Shown here: positions 44,887-53,955 of the stretch, one piece after another
Layout of the letters: each line of letters starts with the position of its first letter
Numbering within the stretch: the stretch's first letter is position 1
Origin: Microcoleus sp. CAWBG506
GTDB taxonomy: Bacteria > Cyanobacteriota > Cyanobacteriia > Cyanobacteriales > Microcoleaceae
Assembly (NCBI GenBank): GCA_020883125.1
Contig: JAHREW010000045.1
Span: 1 to 54,066 of the forward strand
DNA: 54,066 bases
Direction: 5' to 3'
The notes under the pieces: generated by a model
The model's database searches: none
Seen by the model: the letters and a program-made list of their open reading frames with translations, nothing else
What the model was told of the DNA's origin: nothing
Position numbers and translations under genes: made by a program

Positions 44887-46359
44887 CTACAAGTTGATAG
44901 ATGGTGTTTTCGGTTCTGTCAGTTGATTCAGAAAGCTGCGGAATTTATTCATAAGTTCGCTGATTTTTTGTTTTACTGTTTGTAAAATTGGTGTGGTTTT
45001 TGGTTCGCTGAGTGGAATTTGCTCAGCTATTTTGGGTGTGTCTATTTCTGTTGTTGCTGTTGGTTTTGGTTCGCTGAGTGGAGTTGGCTCAGCTATTTTG
45101 GGTGTGTCTATTTCTGTTGTTGCTGTTGGTTTTGGTTCGCTGAGTGGAATTTGCTCAGCTATTTTGGGTGTGTCTATTTCTGTTGTTGCTGTTGGTTCTG
45201 GTTCGCTGAGTGGAGTTGGCTCAGCTATTTTGGGTGTGTCTATTTCTGTTGTTGCTGTTGGTTCTGGTTCGCTGAGTGGAGTTGGTGCGACTTCAGGAGC
45301 CTGTTCTGGCTCTTGACTGGGTTTAGCAACTGGAGTTTCTGGAACCACCGCAGGAGATGGTTTGACATTTGGTGTTTCTATTGCTGGTGTTGGTTTGGGT
45401 TCGACTGTTGGTGTTTCGGGTTTGTAGGTGCGATCGACTATACCGCCAGATGCTGCTGCTGTTAGTTCGCCTCGCACTATTTTAGAAAGGGTATCTTGTC
45501 CTTGGGGTTGGTAATTTATCAGTCTGACTGTATTATTAAAGGCGTTTTTGATGGGATTTCCCAGTTCGTCGATAAATTCTAGCTGTACCCAGTTTTTCCC
45601 TGGTTTGAATCCTTTCAGATATATAGGTTGCCATTGGTCGATCGTAAAGCTTTCTCCGTTGACTGTGGCTCGAATTTTCCAATCGAGTATTTCATCTTGG
45701 GAGTTTTCTTGAGCGATGAGATGCAGGGGAGCGTTTGTCAAGTAAAAGTCCAGCATGATGGGTTCGGCCCCGTAGGTGTCTTGGGGCTGGTTGTAGGTGA
45801 GCTGGGGTAAATTGCGATCGGGATTATTATCCTCAGTTTTGGTGAAAACGTGAAAAGTTGTTTGGGCGTAAGCACCTTCGTTTTTAAAGCTTTCTTCCCA
45901 AGGGCGAGATGCCAAAACTCGCAGGGTGTGGGTTCCGGGTTCTAAGTCAAATAACTCTAAAGGCTGGTTTGTGTCATAAACTGCCTGATAGGGTTGATTG
46001 TCTAACAACACCTGAAGATGGGGACCCAAGCCTAGGTTAGCATCTTTGAAAATGGGCAAGTCTTTGACTTGGAGTCGTACAGATATATAGGTGTCCTGAA
46101 GCACTTGGTCTGGCTTGGGATTCAAAATACTAACTTGAGGTTGGTAGCTTTCTAACGCCTGACGCAGTTTTTGAATTCCTACCGGGGGGGAAACCTCTGA
46201 GATTTTTGTGACCGGGGTGGGGACGGAATTGCTCTTGTTGCTGGATGTTGGCAAGTCGGGATGATTGTTGCCGCAACTTGTGATACCTAAAATTAATACT
46301 GCTGCTGCGAGCAATACCAGCAGCCTGCCCGCAGTCTTCCTCAGCCAATTGATTCCCAT
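44887..46359 (-). CDS. Repeat-rich lipoprotein with Ig-like domains
   Basis: The 490-residue protein starts at the ATG at 46359, one codon after a GTG. A lipobox-like LGITSC is at about 24-29, so the protein would be lipid-anchored. Two beta-rich Ig-like domains span about 75-170 (TYISVRLQVKDLPIF, LEPGTHTLRVLASRPWE) and 180-290 (IMLDFYLTNAPLHLI, GKNWVQLEFIDELGNP). The remainder is a Pro/Thr/Glu linker with four full and one partial 22-residue repeats (PLSEPEPTATTEIDTPKIAE). A basic end, LMNKFRSFLNQL, follows. Domains of this type occur in cyanobacterial envelope proteins; the function is unknown. Confidence 0.72.
   Translation of the reverse strand: MGINWLRKTAGRLLVLLAAAVLILGITSCGNNHPDLPTSSNKSNSVPTPVTKISEVSPPVGIQKLRQALESYQPQVSILNPKPDQVLQDTYISVRLQVKDLPIFKDANLGLGPHLQVLLDNQPYQAVYDTNQPLELFDLEPGTHTLRVLASRPWEESFKNEGAYAQTTFHVFTKTEDNNPDRNLPQLTYNQPQDTYGAEPIMLDFYLTNAPLHLIAQENSQDEILDWKIRATVNGESFTIDQWQPIYLKGFKPGKNWVQLEFIDELGNPIKNAFNNTVRLINYQPQGQDTLSKIVRGELTAAASGGIVDRTYKPETPTVEPKPTPAIETPNVKPSPAVVPETPVAKPSQEPEQAPEVAPTPLSEPEPTATTEIDTPKIAEPTPLSEPEPTATTEIDTPKIAEQIPLSEPKPTATTEIDTPKIAEPTPLSEPKPTATTEIDTPKIAEQIPLSEPKTTPILQTVKQKISELMNKFRSFLNQLTEPKTPSINL
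44996..45290. repeat. 66-bp coding tandem repeats
   Basis: Repeat starts (TTCGCTGAG) fall at 45004, 45070, 45136, 45202 and 45268, an exact 66-bp period. Copies alternate between IPLSEPKPT and TPLSEPEPT types. The near identity of the copies suggests recent expansion and likely length variation between strains. Confidence 0.9.
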
Positions 46360-47008
46360 CACGCAACCATACTCCTAGAAGCCTTCTCATAGGGAACTAT
46401 AGCCCAAAACTGAGTTGAGTAATTGGGATTTTGGCGATCGAGAATTTGGGAGGGACTCCGGGCTCAGGTGAGGTGGTTGTCCAGGACTAATCCGATAGTT
46501 GGTGCCGATTGGGAATCCAGCTAATAACTCCGGTGACTTTTTGCAAAATAAGTCTATATATATCAAAAATTCTTCCATACCGTTATCTTTGAGTTTTGTA
46601 AATTTAATGCCAACACCCCTTGACTTTTGTGATGTACTGTGGAGATTCAATTGATTATTACATCAGAAAATGCGACTTTTTTAAGTATTGTTAACAAGCG
46701 ATTAATACTTCTCTGACAAGCTTATAATTCATAAAACCGCCGCAAGATGAGCAAGATGAGCAGCACAAAATAAAGGCTGCGATTCTGCTCATCAAATAGC
46801 GCAAGTAGTTAGCAGTACCCAGGGACACTGGGAAACTGGCTTCGGTCAAGAAGCGCAACGCTTGGGGAGATACAGCAAGTGTGTCTGATTCTGCAAAGAG
46901 TTAAATGCAGCCTGTATCGGTGAACCTAGAATCCCCGTACCAAAAAGCCGGGGAGTGTCAAAAACAATATCAGTTCTCGTTCCTTGTCTTATCGAGAGGA
47001 GAGTCTTC
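46360..47008 (+). promoter_or_regulatory. psaA upstream region with likely promoter
   Basis: TATAAT at 46723-46728 is a good -10 box, with a poor -35 (GATTAA region) 17 bases upstream. That would give a leader of about 275 bases. ATTACATCAGAAAA near 46650-46665 contains a TTACA half site like the high-light element bound by RpaB. A 9-bp direct repeat AGATGAGCA occurs twice at about 46746-46763. A hairpin resembling a TnpB right end lies at 46919-46961. GAGAGGAG just before the ATG is the ribosome binding site. Confidence 0.45.
46919..46961 (+). mobile_element. TnpB-type right-end/omega-RNA-like remnant in psaA leader
   Basis: GGTGAACCTAGAATCCCCG, an 11-base loop, then CGGGGAGTGTCAA matches the pattern I associate with the 3' end of cyanobacterial TnpB omega RNAs. 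Upstream a frame reading [20 protein letters not shown] then stop (about 46845-46904) could be the decayed end of a tnpB gene. No complete tnpB is present. It lies only 47 bases before psaA. Confidence 0.4.
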
Positions 47009-49303
47009 ATGACCATTAGTCCTCCAGAGCGAGAGGTAAAAGTTAGAGTAGTAGTCGATAAAGATCCCGTTCCAACTTCCTTCGAGAAGTGGTCTAAACC
47101 GGGACATTTCGATCGCACTCTAGCTAAGGGGCCAAAAACAACCACTTGGATTTGGAACCTCCACGCTAACGCTCACGACTTCGACAGTCATACCAGTGAT
47201 TTAGAAGACGTTTCGCGCAAAATCTTTAGCGCTCACTTCGGCCATTTGGCAGTAATTTTCGTTTGGTTAAGCGGCGCATATTTCCACGGCGCTAAATTTT
47301 CCAACTACGAAGCTTGGCTAACAGACCCGACAGGTATCAAACCTAGTGCTCAAGTGGTCTGGCCTATTTTTGGTCAAGAAATTTTAAATGCAGATGTAGG
47401 TGGCGGTTTCCACGGGATTCAGATCACTTCGGGTCTGTTCCAACTGTGGCGCGCCAACGGCATCACTAACTCATACCAGCTATATTGCACTGCGATCGGC
47501 GCATTGGTAATGGCAGCTTTGATGCTGTTTGCCGGTTGGTTCCACTATCACGTCCGCGCTCCGAAACTGGAATGGTTCCAGAACGTGGAATCGATGATGA
47601 ACCACCACTTGGCAGGTTTGCTAGGCTGCGGCTGCTTGGGCTTCGCAGGACAACAAATTCACGTTGCTCTGCCGATTAACGCTTGCATGGACGCGATCGA
47701 TGCAGGCTCACCGTTGACAGTAGGTGGCAAACTGATTAAAACAGTTGCCGATATCCCTCTGCCACACGAGTGGCTTTTCAACGCTGGCTTGATGGCTGAC
47801 ATCTACCCCAGCTTCGCTCAAGGTTTAACGCCCTTCTTCACCCTCAACTGGGGCGCATACACTGACTTCCTGACCTTTAAAGGCGGTCTGAATCCCACCA
47901 CAGGCGGTTTGTGGCTGAGCGATACAGCGCACCATCACTTAGCGTTGGCAGTGCTGTTCATCGTCGCCGGTCATATGTACCGCACTAACTGGGGCATCGG
48001 CCACAGCTTTAAAGAAGTTTTGGAAGCTCACAAAGGTCCCTTCACTGGCGAAGGCCACAAGGGGATGTACGAAATCTTCACGCAGTCTTGGCACGCCCAA
48101 CTGTCGTTGAACTTGGCTTTGATGGGCTCGATCAGCATCATCGTGGCTCAACATATGTACGCGATGCCTCCGTATCCGTACATCGCGACCGACTACCCGA
48201 CTCAGCTATCCCTGTTCACCCACCACATGTGGATTGGCGGATTCCTGATTGTGGGAGCAGCGGCTCACGCAGCAATCTTCATGGTTAGGGATTATGATCC
48301 GGCGCAGCACGTGAATAACTTGCTCGATCGGGTACTCCGCCACAGAGATGCAATTATCTCTCACTTGAACTGGGTTTGTATATTCTTAGGCTTCCACAGC
48401 TTTGGTTTGTACGTTCACAACGACACGATGCGCGCTTTCGGTCGTCCTCAAGATTTGTTCTCGGATACGGGGATTCAATTGCGCCCAGTATTTGCCCAGT
48501 GGATACAAAATATTCACGCTGCGGCTCCGGGTAACACAGCTCCTAATGCTATGGAAATCGTCAGTCACGCTTTTGGCGGCGGTGCTGTAGCAGTAGGCGG
48601 CAAAGTAGCGATGATGCCGATCGAGTTGGGTACGGCGGACTTCATGATCCACCACATCCACGCTTTCACAATTCACGTTACAGTTTTGATTCTTTTGAAG
48701 GGCGTGTTGTTCGCACGCAGCTCTCGCTTGGTGCCTGACAAAGGCAACTTGGGCTTCCGGTTCCCTTGCGACGGCCCTGGCCGTGGCGGCACCTGCCAAG
48801 TTTCAGGTTGGGATCACGTCTTCTTAGGCTTGTTCTGGATGTATAACTGCATCTCGATTGTGATTTTCCACTTTAGCTGGAAAATGCAGTCGGACGTGTG
48901 GGGAACCGTCGATTCAGATGGCACAATTTCTCACATCACCGGTGGTAATTTCGCACAAAGTGCGATCACGATCAATGGTTGGTTGCGTGACTTCCTGTGG
49001 GCCCAAGCTTCTCAGGTGATTCAGTCCTACGGTTCGGCACTGTCGGCCTACGGTCTGATGTTCCTAGCTGGACACTTTGTCTTCGCCTTCAGCTTGATGT
49101 TCCTGTTCAGCGGTCGTGGTTACTGGCAAGAATTGATTGAGTCCATTGTTTGGGCTCATAATAAACTCAAGGTAGCTCCTTCGATTCAACCTCGCGCTCT
49201 GAGCATTACTCAGGGTCGGGCTGTGGGTGTAGCTCACTACCTCCTAGGAGGAATTGTCACAACGTGGGCATTCTTCTTAGCGCGAATCATCTCGGTAGGT
49301 TAA
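47009..49303 (+). CDS. psaA: Photosystem I core protein PsaA (P700 apoprotein A1)
   Basis: The 764-residue thylakoid protein starts at the ATG at 47009 ([14 protein letters not shown]) after GAGAGGAG. Eleven membrane helices, many His ligands for chlorophyll and the FX cluster motif [12 protein letters not shown] are present. With PsaB it binds P700 and the inner electron carriers. It is about 13 residues longer than the usual 751. The extra residues lie in the loop after [12 protein letters not shown], which reads [20 protein letters not shown] before the conserved IPLPHEW. By the known topology that loop faces the lumen. psaB follows after 108 bp. Confidence 0.98.
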   Translation: MTISPPEREVKVRVVVDKDPVPTSFEKWSKPGHFDRTLAKGPKTTTWIWNLHANAHDFDSHTSDLEDVSRKIFSAHFGHLAVIFVWLSGAYFHGAKFSNYEAWLTDPTGIKPSAQVVWPIFGQEILNADVGGGFHGIQITSGLFQLWRANGITNSYQLYCTAIGALVMAALMLFAGWFHYHVRAPKLEWFQNVESMMNHHLAGLLGCGCLGFAGQQIHVALPINACMDAIDAGSPLTVGGKLIKTVADIPLPHEWLFNAGLMADIYPSFAQGLTPFFTLNWGAYTDFLTFKGGLNPTTGGLWLSDTAHHHLALAVLFIVAGHMYRTNWGIGHSFKEVLEAHKGPFTGEGHKGMYEIFTQSWHAQLSLNLALMGSISIIVAQHMYAMPPYPYIATDYPTQLSLFTHHMWIGGFLIVGAAAHAAIFMVRDYDPAQHVNNLLDRVLRHRDAIISHLNWVCIFLGFHSFGLYVHNDTMRAFGRPQDLFSDTGIQLRPVFAQWIQNIHAAAPGNTAPNAMEIVSHAFGGGAVAVGGKVAMMPIELGTADFMIHHIHAFTIHVTVLILLKGVLFARSSRLVPDKGNLGFRFPCDGPGRGGTCQVSGWDHVFLGLFWMYNCISIVIFHFSWKMQSDVWGTVDSDGTISHITGGNFAQSAITINGWLRDFLWAQASQVIQSYGSALSAYGLMFLAGHFVFAFSLMFLFSGRGYWQELIESIVWAHNKLKVAPSIQPRALSITQGRAVGVAHYLLGGIVTTWAFFLARIISVG

Positions 49304-49411
49304 ACTACCTCCAGGTTTTGGATTCTGGATTTGGGATCGCTCTCAAACCCGGAACCCAAACCTCCGAACCGAACCCCTTCAACGTTCAGGATTCAGGATT
49401 TATCAAGGCTT

Positions 49412-51640
49412 ATGGCAACCAAATTTCCAAAATTTAGCCAAGACCTTGCCCAAGACCCGACTACACGGCGGATCTGGTACGGGATTGCCACAGCACACGA
49501 CTTTGAAAGCCACGATGGCATGACCGAAGAAAATCTTTACCAAAAGATTTTTGCTTCTCACTTCGGCCACCTAGCAATCATTTTCTTGTGGACTTCCGGC
49601 AGCCTGTTCCACGTAGCATGGCAAGGTAACTTTGAACAGTGGATTAAAGACCCTCTAAACGTCCGCCCGATCGCTCACGCGATTTGGGACCCGCAATTCG
49701 GCGCTCCAGCAGTAGAGGCTTTCACTCAAGCTGGCGCTTCTAATCCGGTGGACATCTCTTACTCTGGTGTGTACCACTGGTGGTTTACTCAAGGAATTCG
49801 GACGAACGCTGACTTGTATCAAGGAGCTATCTTCTTGCTGCTGCTGGCTTCTGTCTTCCTGTTTGCTGGTTGGTTGCACCTCCAGCCTAAGTACCGCCCC
49901 AGCTTGTCTTGGTTCAAAAATGCTGAATCTCGCCTCAACCACCACTTGGCTGGTTTGTTCGGTGTCAGCTCTTTGGCTTGGACTGGTCACATGGTTCACG
50001 TTGCTATCCCCGAATCTCGCGGACAGCACGTAGGTTGGGAAAACTTCTTGTCTACCCCTCCTCACCCGGCTGGTTTGGCTCCTTTCTTTACAGGTAACTG
50101 GGGCGTATACGCCGAGAATCCAGATGCTGCAAGCCACGTTTTCGGTACTTCCGAAGGCGCAGGAACTGCAATTCTGACTTTCTTGGGTGGCTTCCACCCC
50201 CAAACAGAATCCCTCTGGTTGACTGACATTGCTCATCACCATTTGGCGATCGCTGTCTTGTTTATTGTTGCTGGCCATATGTACCGGACAAACTTCGGTA
50301 TCGGTCACAACATCAAAGAAATGTTGGATTCTAAAGCAGGTTTGGTAGGCGGCAAGAGTGAAGGTCAGTTCAACCTGCCTCACCAAGGTCTCTATGAAAC
50401 CTACAACAACTCTCTGCACTTCCAGTTAGGAATTCACCTCGCTGCTTTGGGCGTGATTACCTCTCTGGTAGCGCAGCATATGTACGCGATGCCTCCCTAC
50501 GCTTTCATAGCGCAGGATCACACAACGATGGCTGCGTTGTACACGCACCACCAATACATTGCTGGATTCATCATGGTCGGTGCTTTCGCCCACGGAGCTA
50601 TCTTCTTGGTGCGGGACTACGATCCTGAAGCTAATAAAGGTAACGTGCTCGATCGCGTGTTGCAGCACAAAGAAGCGATTATCTCTCACCTGAGCTGGGT
50701 GTCGCTGTTCTTGGGCTTCCACACTCTCGGCTTGTACGTTCACAACGACGTTGTAGTCGCTTTCGGAACTCCTGAAAAGCAAATCTTGATTGAACCAGTG
50801 TTCGCACAGTTCATCCAAGCTGCTCACGGGAAGGCTCTGTACGGCATGGACGTGCTACTTTCCAACCCTGATAGCATTGCTGCTACTGCTTGGCCCAACT
50901 ACGGCAACGTATGGCTCCCAGGCTGGATCGATGCCATCAACAGCAGTACCAATTCTCTGTTCTTAGCGATCGGACCTGGCGATTTCTTGGTTCACCATGC
51001 GATCGCACTCGGCTTGCACACCACCACCTTGATCTTGGTCAAGGGCGCTCTGGATGCACGCGGTTCTAAGCTGATGCCGGACAAAAAAGACTTCGGTTAT
51101 GCTTTCCCTTGCGACGGCCCCGGCCGTGGCGGTACCTGCGATGTCTCTGCTTGGGACGCCATGTACCTGTCTGTCTTCTGGATGTTGAACACCCTAGCTT
51201 GGGTAACGTTCTACTGGCACTGGAAGCACCTAGGCATCTGGCAAGGTAACGTGGCTCAGTTCAATGAGTCTTCTACCTACCTGATGGGCTGGTTCCGCGA
51301 TTACCTCTGGCTGTATTCTTCTCAGTTGATCAACGGTTACAACCCGTATGGTACTAACAACCTGTCTGTCTGGGCCTGGATATTCTTATTCGGACACCTG
51401 GTTTGGGCAACTGGTTTCATGTTCCTGATCTCTTGGAGAGGTTACTGGCAAGAGTTGATCGAAACCTTGGTTTGGGCTCACGAGCGCACTCCTTTGGCGA
51501 ACTTGGTTCGCTGGAAGGACAAGCCCGTTGCTTTGTCGATCGTCCAAGGTCGTTTGGTTGGCTTAGTTCACTTTACTGTGGGCAACGTCTTCACTTACGC
51601 AGCCTTTGTAATTGCCTCGACAGCCGGGAAATTCGGGTAA
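49412..51640 (+). CDS. psaB: Photosystem I core protein PsaB (P700 apoprotein A2)
   Basis: The 742-residue partner of PsaA begins at the ATG at 49412 ([15 protein letters not shown]), with AAGG upstream. A longer in-phase frame from 49331 is not conserved. It has the same eleven-helix plan, the FX motif [12 protein letters not shown] and the C-terminal [16 protein letters not shown]. The length is usual for cyanobacteria. It is cotranscribed with psaA by position and followed by a strong terminator. Confidence 0.98.
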   Translation: MATKFPKFSQDLAQDPTTRRIWYGIATAHDFESHDGMTEENLYQKIFASHFGHLAIIFLWTSGSLFHVAWQGNFEQWIKDPLNVRPIAHAIWDPQFGAPAVEAFTQAGASNPVDISYSGVYHWWFTQGIRTNADLYQGAIFLLLLASVFLFAGWLHLQPKYRPSLSWFKNAESRLNHHLAGLFGVSSLAWTGHMVHVAIPESRGQHVGWENFLSTPPHPAGLAPFFTGNWGVYAENPDAASHVFGTSEGAGTAILTFLGGFHPQTESLWLTDIAHHHLAIAVLFIVAGHMYRTNFGIGHNIKEMLDSKAGLVGGKSEGQFNLPHQGLYETYNNSLHFQLGIHLAALGVITSLVAQHMYAMPPYAFIAQDHTTMAALYTHHQYIAGFIMVGAFAHGAIFLVRDYDPEANKGNVLDRVLQHKEAIISHLSWVSLFLGFHTLGLYVHNDVVVAFGTPEKQILIEPVFAQFIQAAHGKALYGMDVLLSNPDSIAATAWPNYGNVWLPGWIDAINSSTNSLFLAIGPGDFLVHHAIALGLHTTTLILVKGALDARGSKLMPDKKDFGYAFPCDGPGRGGTCDVSAWDAMYLSVFWMLNTLAWVTFYWHWKHLGIWQGNVAQFNESSTYLMGWFRDYLWLYSSQLINGYNPYGTNNLSVWAWIFLFGHLVWATGFMFLISWRGYWQELIETLVWAHERTPLANLVRWKDKPVALSIVQGRLVGLVHFTVGNVFTYAAFVIASTAGKFG

Positions 51641-51674
51641 CTCTGAACTCTGGTTTTTAGGTAATTAAATCAAA

Positions 51675-51704
51675 TCCCCTGCCTTCTGGCGGGGGATTTT
51701 TTTT
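51675..51704 (+). terminator. Rho-independent terminator of psaAB
   Basis: TCCCCTGCC and GGCGGGGGA pair over 9 bp with one G-T wobble around TTCT, followed directly by eight T residues. It begins 35 bases after the psaB stop codon. Confidence 0.9.
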
Positions 51705-51733
51705 ATCTAGCAACTGCCAAGACAGTTAGTATA

Positions 51734-51795
51734 GTAGGGGCAGGTTCGCCAAAATCTTTGATGCCGATCGACAAACGATCGAAACCTGCCCCCAC
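51734..51795. repeat. 62-bp inverted repeat
   Basis: GTAGGGGCAGGTTCG and CGAAACCTGCCCCCAC pair with one extra base, separated by about 31 bases. It resembles a dispersed cyanobacterial GGGGCAGGTT palindrome and may be a miniature element. No coding potential. Confidence 0.6.
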
Positions 51796-51879
51796 CCCAC
51801 GACTATATTCAAAAACGTCCTAACCATCCTGGCGGTTGCTATATGTTTGTTAAATGTTGAGATTGAAGAGTATTTTTTT

Positions 51880-52245
51880 ATGGCAAAGTTACCCCAGGAA
51901 ACAATTACTACCATCTTGAATTTGCAACAGCGGCTTTTGGCAGGAATTGATGAAGCCAAAGCCACAGAATTTGCCATCTTTGAGGAGTATGGCGAAATCG
52001 AAGCAACTGCTACAGTGTTAGACCAGCTTCAAAATGCCGCAGAACGGCTCAGAGAGCCTTGTTCTCGTTTATACACCTTGTTACTACCGATTGCTGAGGC
52101 TGGGCCGATCGCCTCCTCTGCTATGCTGGATTTACTGTATCGCAGTATTGAGCAAGGACAAGTAGCGCTTGATGCGTCATTGGCAAGTGTTCAAGAAGCT
52201 AAAAGGGATTGGAACATACTTAGCACTTTTCACCTGAGCTTTTAG
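51880..52245 (+). CDS. Small helical protein of unknown function
   Basis: The 121-residue protein starts at the ATG at 51880 (MAKLPQETITTILNLQQ). It looks all-helical and acidic, with LAGIDEAKATEFAIFEEYGE and ATATVLDQLQNAAERLREP segments. There is no signal peptide, membrane helix or Cys motif apart from a single Cys near residue 62. I do not recognise the family. It stands alone downstream of psaB and 337 bp before the globin gene; that gap holds a 14-bp tandem repeat. Confidence 0.6.
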   Translation: MAKLPQETITTILNLQQRLLAGIDEAKATEFAIFEEYGEIEATATVLDQLQNAAERLREPCSRLYTLLLPIAEAGPIASSAMLDLLYRSIEQGQVALDASLASVQEAKRDWNILSTFHLSF

Positions 52246-52400
52246 CTGCGATGCAACTTGTTTAACCGCGTTTTGACAAGACGCAACACAATGTGAAGTC
52301 AATCCATCAGCAAATGCTGACTTATCTAAGAAGTATTACAAAATCTACCCTAAGATAATTTGATGCTAAAGTTATCAAGTGATGTGACGACCGATCGCTC

Positions 52401-52456
52401 TTTCCGATCGCCTCTTTACCATCGCACATTTACCATCGCCTCTTTACCATCGCACA
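52401..52456. repeat. 14-bp tandem repeat (4 copies)
   Basis: TTTACCATCGC recurs at 52415, 52429 and 52443 with alternating 3-base linkers ACA and CTC, and a degenerate first unit TTTCCGATCGCCTC begins at 52401. The rest of the 337-bp gap upstream of the globin gene shows no gene. Confidence 0.75.
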
Positions 52457-52582
52457 GAGCGAAAAACTAAGTTTAGTTGGGCTTATACTTCGGCTGCCGG
52501 CTTTTAAAGCCTATGTATCTGTAAATGACTTAGTGCTGAAGATTCAATTAATCATATTACCATCACAATTGGAGCTTTTTCA

Positions 52583-53122
52583 ATGAAACTCAGTAAATCT
52601 TTGGCAATGTTGTTGACATTAATTTGTATGACAGTCATAGTAGTGACTACTTTCAGATTAAGCCCTAGTTTCGCTCGTTCTACGCCGATGATGTCAGCAC
52701 AAGAATCCGCAGAAAAAGTAACTACAGATCTGATTGCACAAGTTCCCGGAGGAAATTCTCTCTACACTAGGCTAGGAGGCTACAACGGGATCGCAGCCGT
52801 CATTGACGATTCAGCAACTTTCATATTCGCTGACCAATTAATTGGTAAATACTTTATTGGCTTGAGCACAAACTCAAAACAGAGGCTGCGTCAGTTGTTA
52901 GTGGATCAATTCTGCCAAGCAGCAGGGGGGCCTTGTGTTTATACAGGGCGGACTATGAAGCTTTCCCATACTGGAATGGATGGAGGTCTCACGAACAATG
53001 AATTTAACGCTTTTGCTAATGGTGTGTCCCAAGCTCTCGATAAAAATAGGGTCAATCAACCAGAGAAAGTGGAAGTCCTGGCATTTGTTAATAGTCTCAG
53101 AAGCAGGATTGTCGAAAAGTAA
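52583..53122 (+). CDS. Exported group 1 truncated haemoglobin
   Basis: The 179-residue protein has a signal peptide (hydrophobic about 8-24, SFARS cleavage region near 30) followed by a globin domain from about residue 58. SLYTRLGGYNGI (59-70) is the family start. GGPCVYTGRTMKLSHTGM carries the proximal haem ligand H129. The B-helix position usually holding Phe-Tyr (VDDFY) reads IDDSA, so the ligand-bonding B10 tyrosine appears to be alanine (A78). Two Cys (111, 118) could bond in the periplasm. A role in oxygen, nitric oxide or peroxide chemistry outside the cytoplasm is possible but not shown. The next gene begins one base after the stop. Confidence 0.85.
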   Translation: MKLSKSLAMLLTLICMTVIVVTTFRLSPSFARSTPMMSAQESAEKVTTDLIAQVPGGNSLYTRLGGYNGIAAVIDDSATFIFADQLIGKYFIGLSTNSKQRLRQLLVDQFCQAAGGPCVYTGRTMKLSHTGMDGGLTNNEFNAFANGVSQALDKNRVNQPEKVEVLAFVNSLRSRIVEK

Positions 53123-53123
53123 T

Positions 53124-53465
53124 ATGAAACGCTCCTATCTTCTCCTGCTTTCGGTGGCATTTCTGCTACTCTCAGGAATGGTAACGGCCGACTCCGCCCA
53201 TGCAAAACAGTCAGAGCCAACCACCGAGATGAAAGTTCCAGTATCCCTAATGCCGAGGCAGTCTTCTGAGCGCTTTTCCAGGCCTGCTACTTTTGCTCCA
53301 CCCCATCCTCAATCCAACGATCAACCTTTTTGTTTTTATCAGCGCTCGGATACCACGATAGTTGATTTGAGCAAACTGTGTGGGGCTAAGAGCACCGAAA
53401 CGGGTACAAATGCTAAATTGGAGAACGCTCCCGTTGACAAGGGCAGCACCCCCATTTATTGGTAG
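53124..53465 (+). CDS. Small secreted protein with a Cys pair
   Basis: The 113-residue protein starts at the ATG at 53124, one base after the globin stop codon. It has a clear signal peptide ending near ADSAHA (about 27). The mature part is Pro-rich, then has PFCFYQRSDTTIVDLSKLCG at about 70-90. The 'C-x-aromatic...DLSxLC' pattern recurs in small exported cyanobacterial proteins and probably forms a disulfide. Function is unknown; the tight spacing implies cotranscription with the exported globin. Confidence 0.72.
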   Translation: MKRSYLLLLSVAFLLLSGMVTADSAHAKQSEPTTEMKVPVSLMPRQSSERFSRPATFAPPHPQSNDQPFCFYQRSDTTIVDLSKLCGAKSTETGTNAKLENAPVDKGSTPIYW

Positions 53466-53597
53466 AAAAATCAGAATTTGGATCGGTAGACGAGTTGCAT
53501 AGGATCGCCCTTACCTTACTTCACCCGAAGTCCGCGCGAGTGAAGCTATCCCAAACGCGCGTGCCTTGGGGAAGGCTAGGGAATCGCCCTTTTACCC

Positions 53598-53792
53598 TCA
53601 AATCTCCCCATTCACCTGCATCTGGTGAACCTTATCAGCCAATTCTTGGCGACTGTCCTTATCGAGCGCATCAATTGCCAGCATTCCCAAGTACACCACT
53701 TCCTTCTGGGTTAGTCGGGTCGCTAGCGCTTGTTTTTGAATGCTTTCCTTAATCACGGAACTGACCGCGATCGCAGTATTAGTTTTTGCCAC
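53598..53792 (-). CDS. Small protein, possible DNA-binding fold
   Basis: The 64-residue frame begins with GTG at 53792. Helical stretches VIKESIQKQALATRLTQKE and DALDKDSRQELADKVHQM suggest a small helical protein. The short beta-like start AIAVSSVI could belong to a ribbon-helix-helix type regulator, but no named family is recognised. No Shine-Dalgarno sequence stands out. It lies opposite the secreted-protein gene. Confidence 0.45.
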   Translation of the reverse strand: MAKTNTAIAVSSVIKESIQKQALATRLTQKEVVYLGMLAIDALDKDSRQELADKVHQMQVNGEI

Positions 53793-53903
53793 GAAGAATA
53801 ATCAACTATAAATAACAACTTTGCTTGATATTAGCATCTTTATTCAGATTAAGTACAAATAAGTTTGACAATCTACAGACAATCATGCTATAGTGCAAGA
53901 ATC

Positions 53904-53947
53904 AAAAAAAAGCGATCGCCCCAGTCTCGAAAACTCAAGGGCGATCG
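53904..53947 (-). terminator. Rho-independent terminator of the gene at the window end
   Basis: On the minus strand CGATCGCCC and GGGCGATCG pair perfectly (9 bp) around 17 bases and are followed by C and eight T residues. It lies 9 bases after the stop of the partial frame at 53956, which supports that frame being a real gene end. Confidence 0.8.
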
Positions 53948-53955
53948 GTACGCCT

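Noticed and set aside
45019..45465. Long plus-strand frames over the lipoprotein repeats
   Set aside because: They are shadows of the 66-bp coding repeats, whose length is a multiple of three, so several frames stay open.
46387..46650. 87-codon minus-strand frame upstream of the lipoprotein gene
   Set aside because: Product looks random after the first third; no start signal; lies in a promoter-like region.
53459..53752. 97-codon plus-strand frame after the secreted protein
   Set aside because: Runs through repeat-like G/C-rich sequence and opposes a better minus-strand frame; no recognisable domain.
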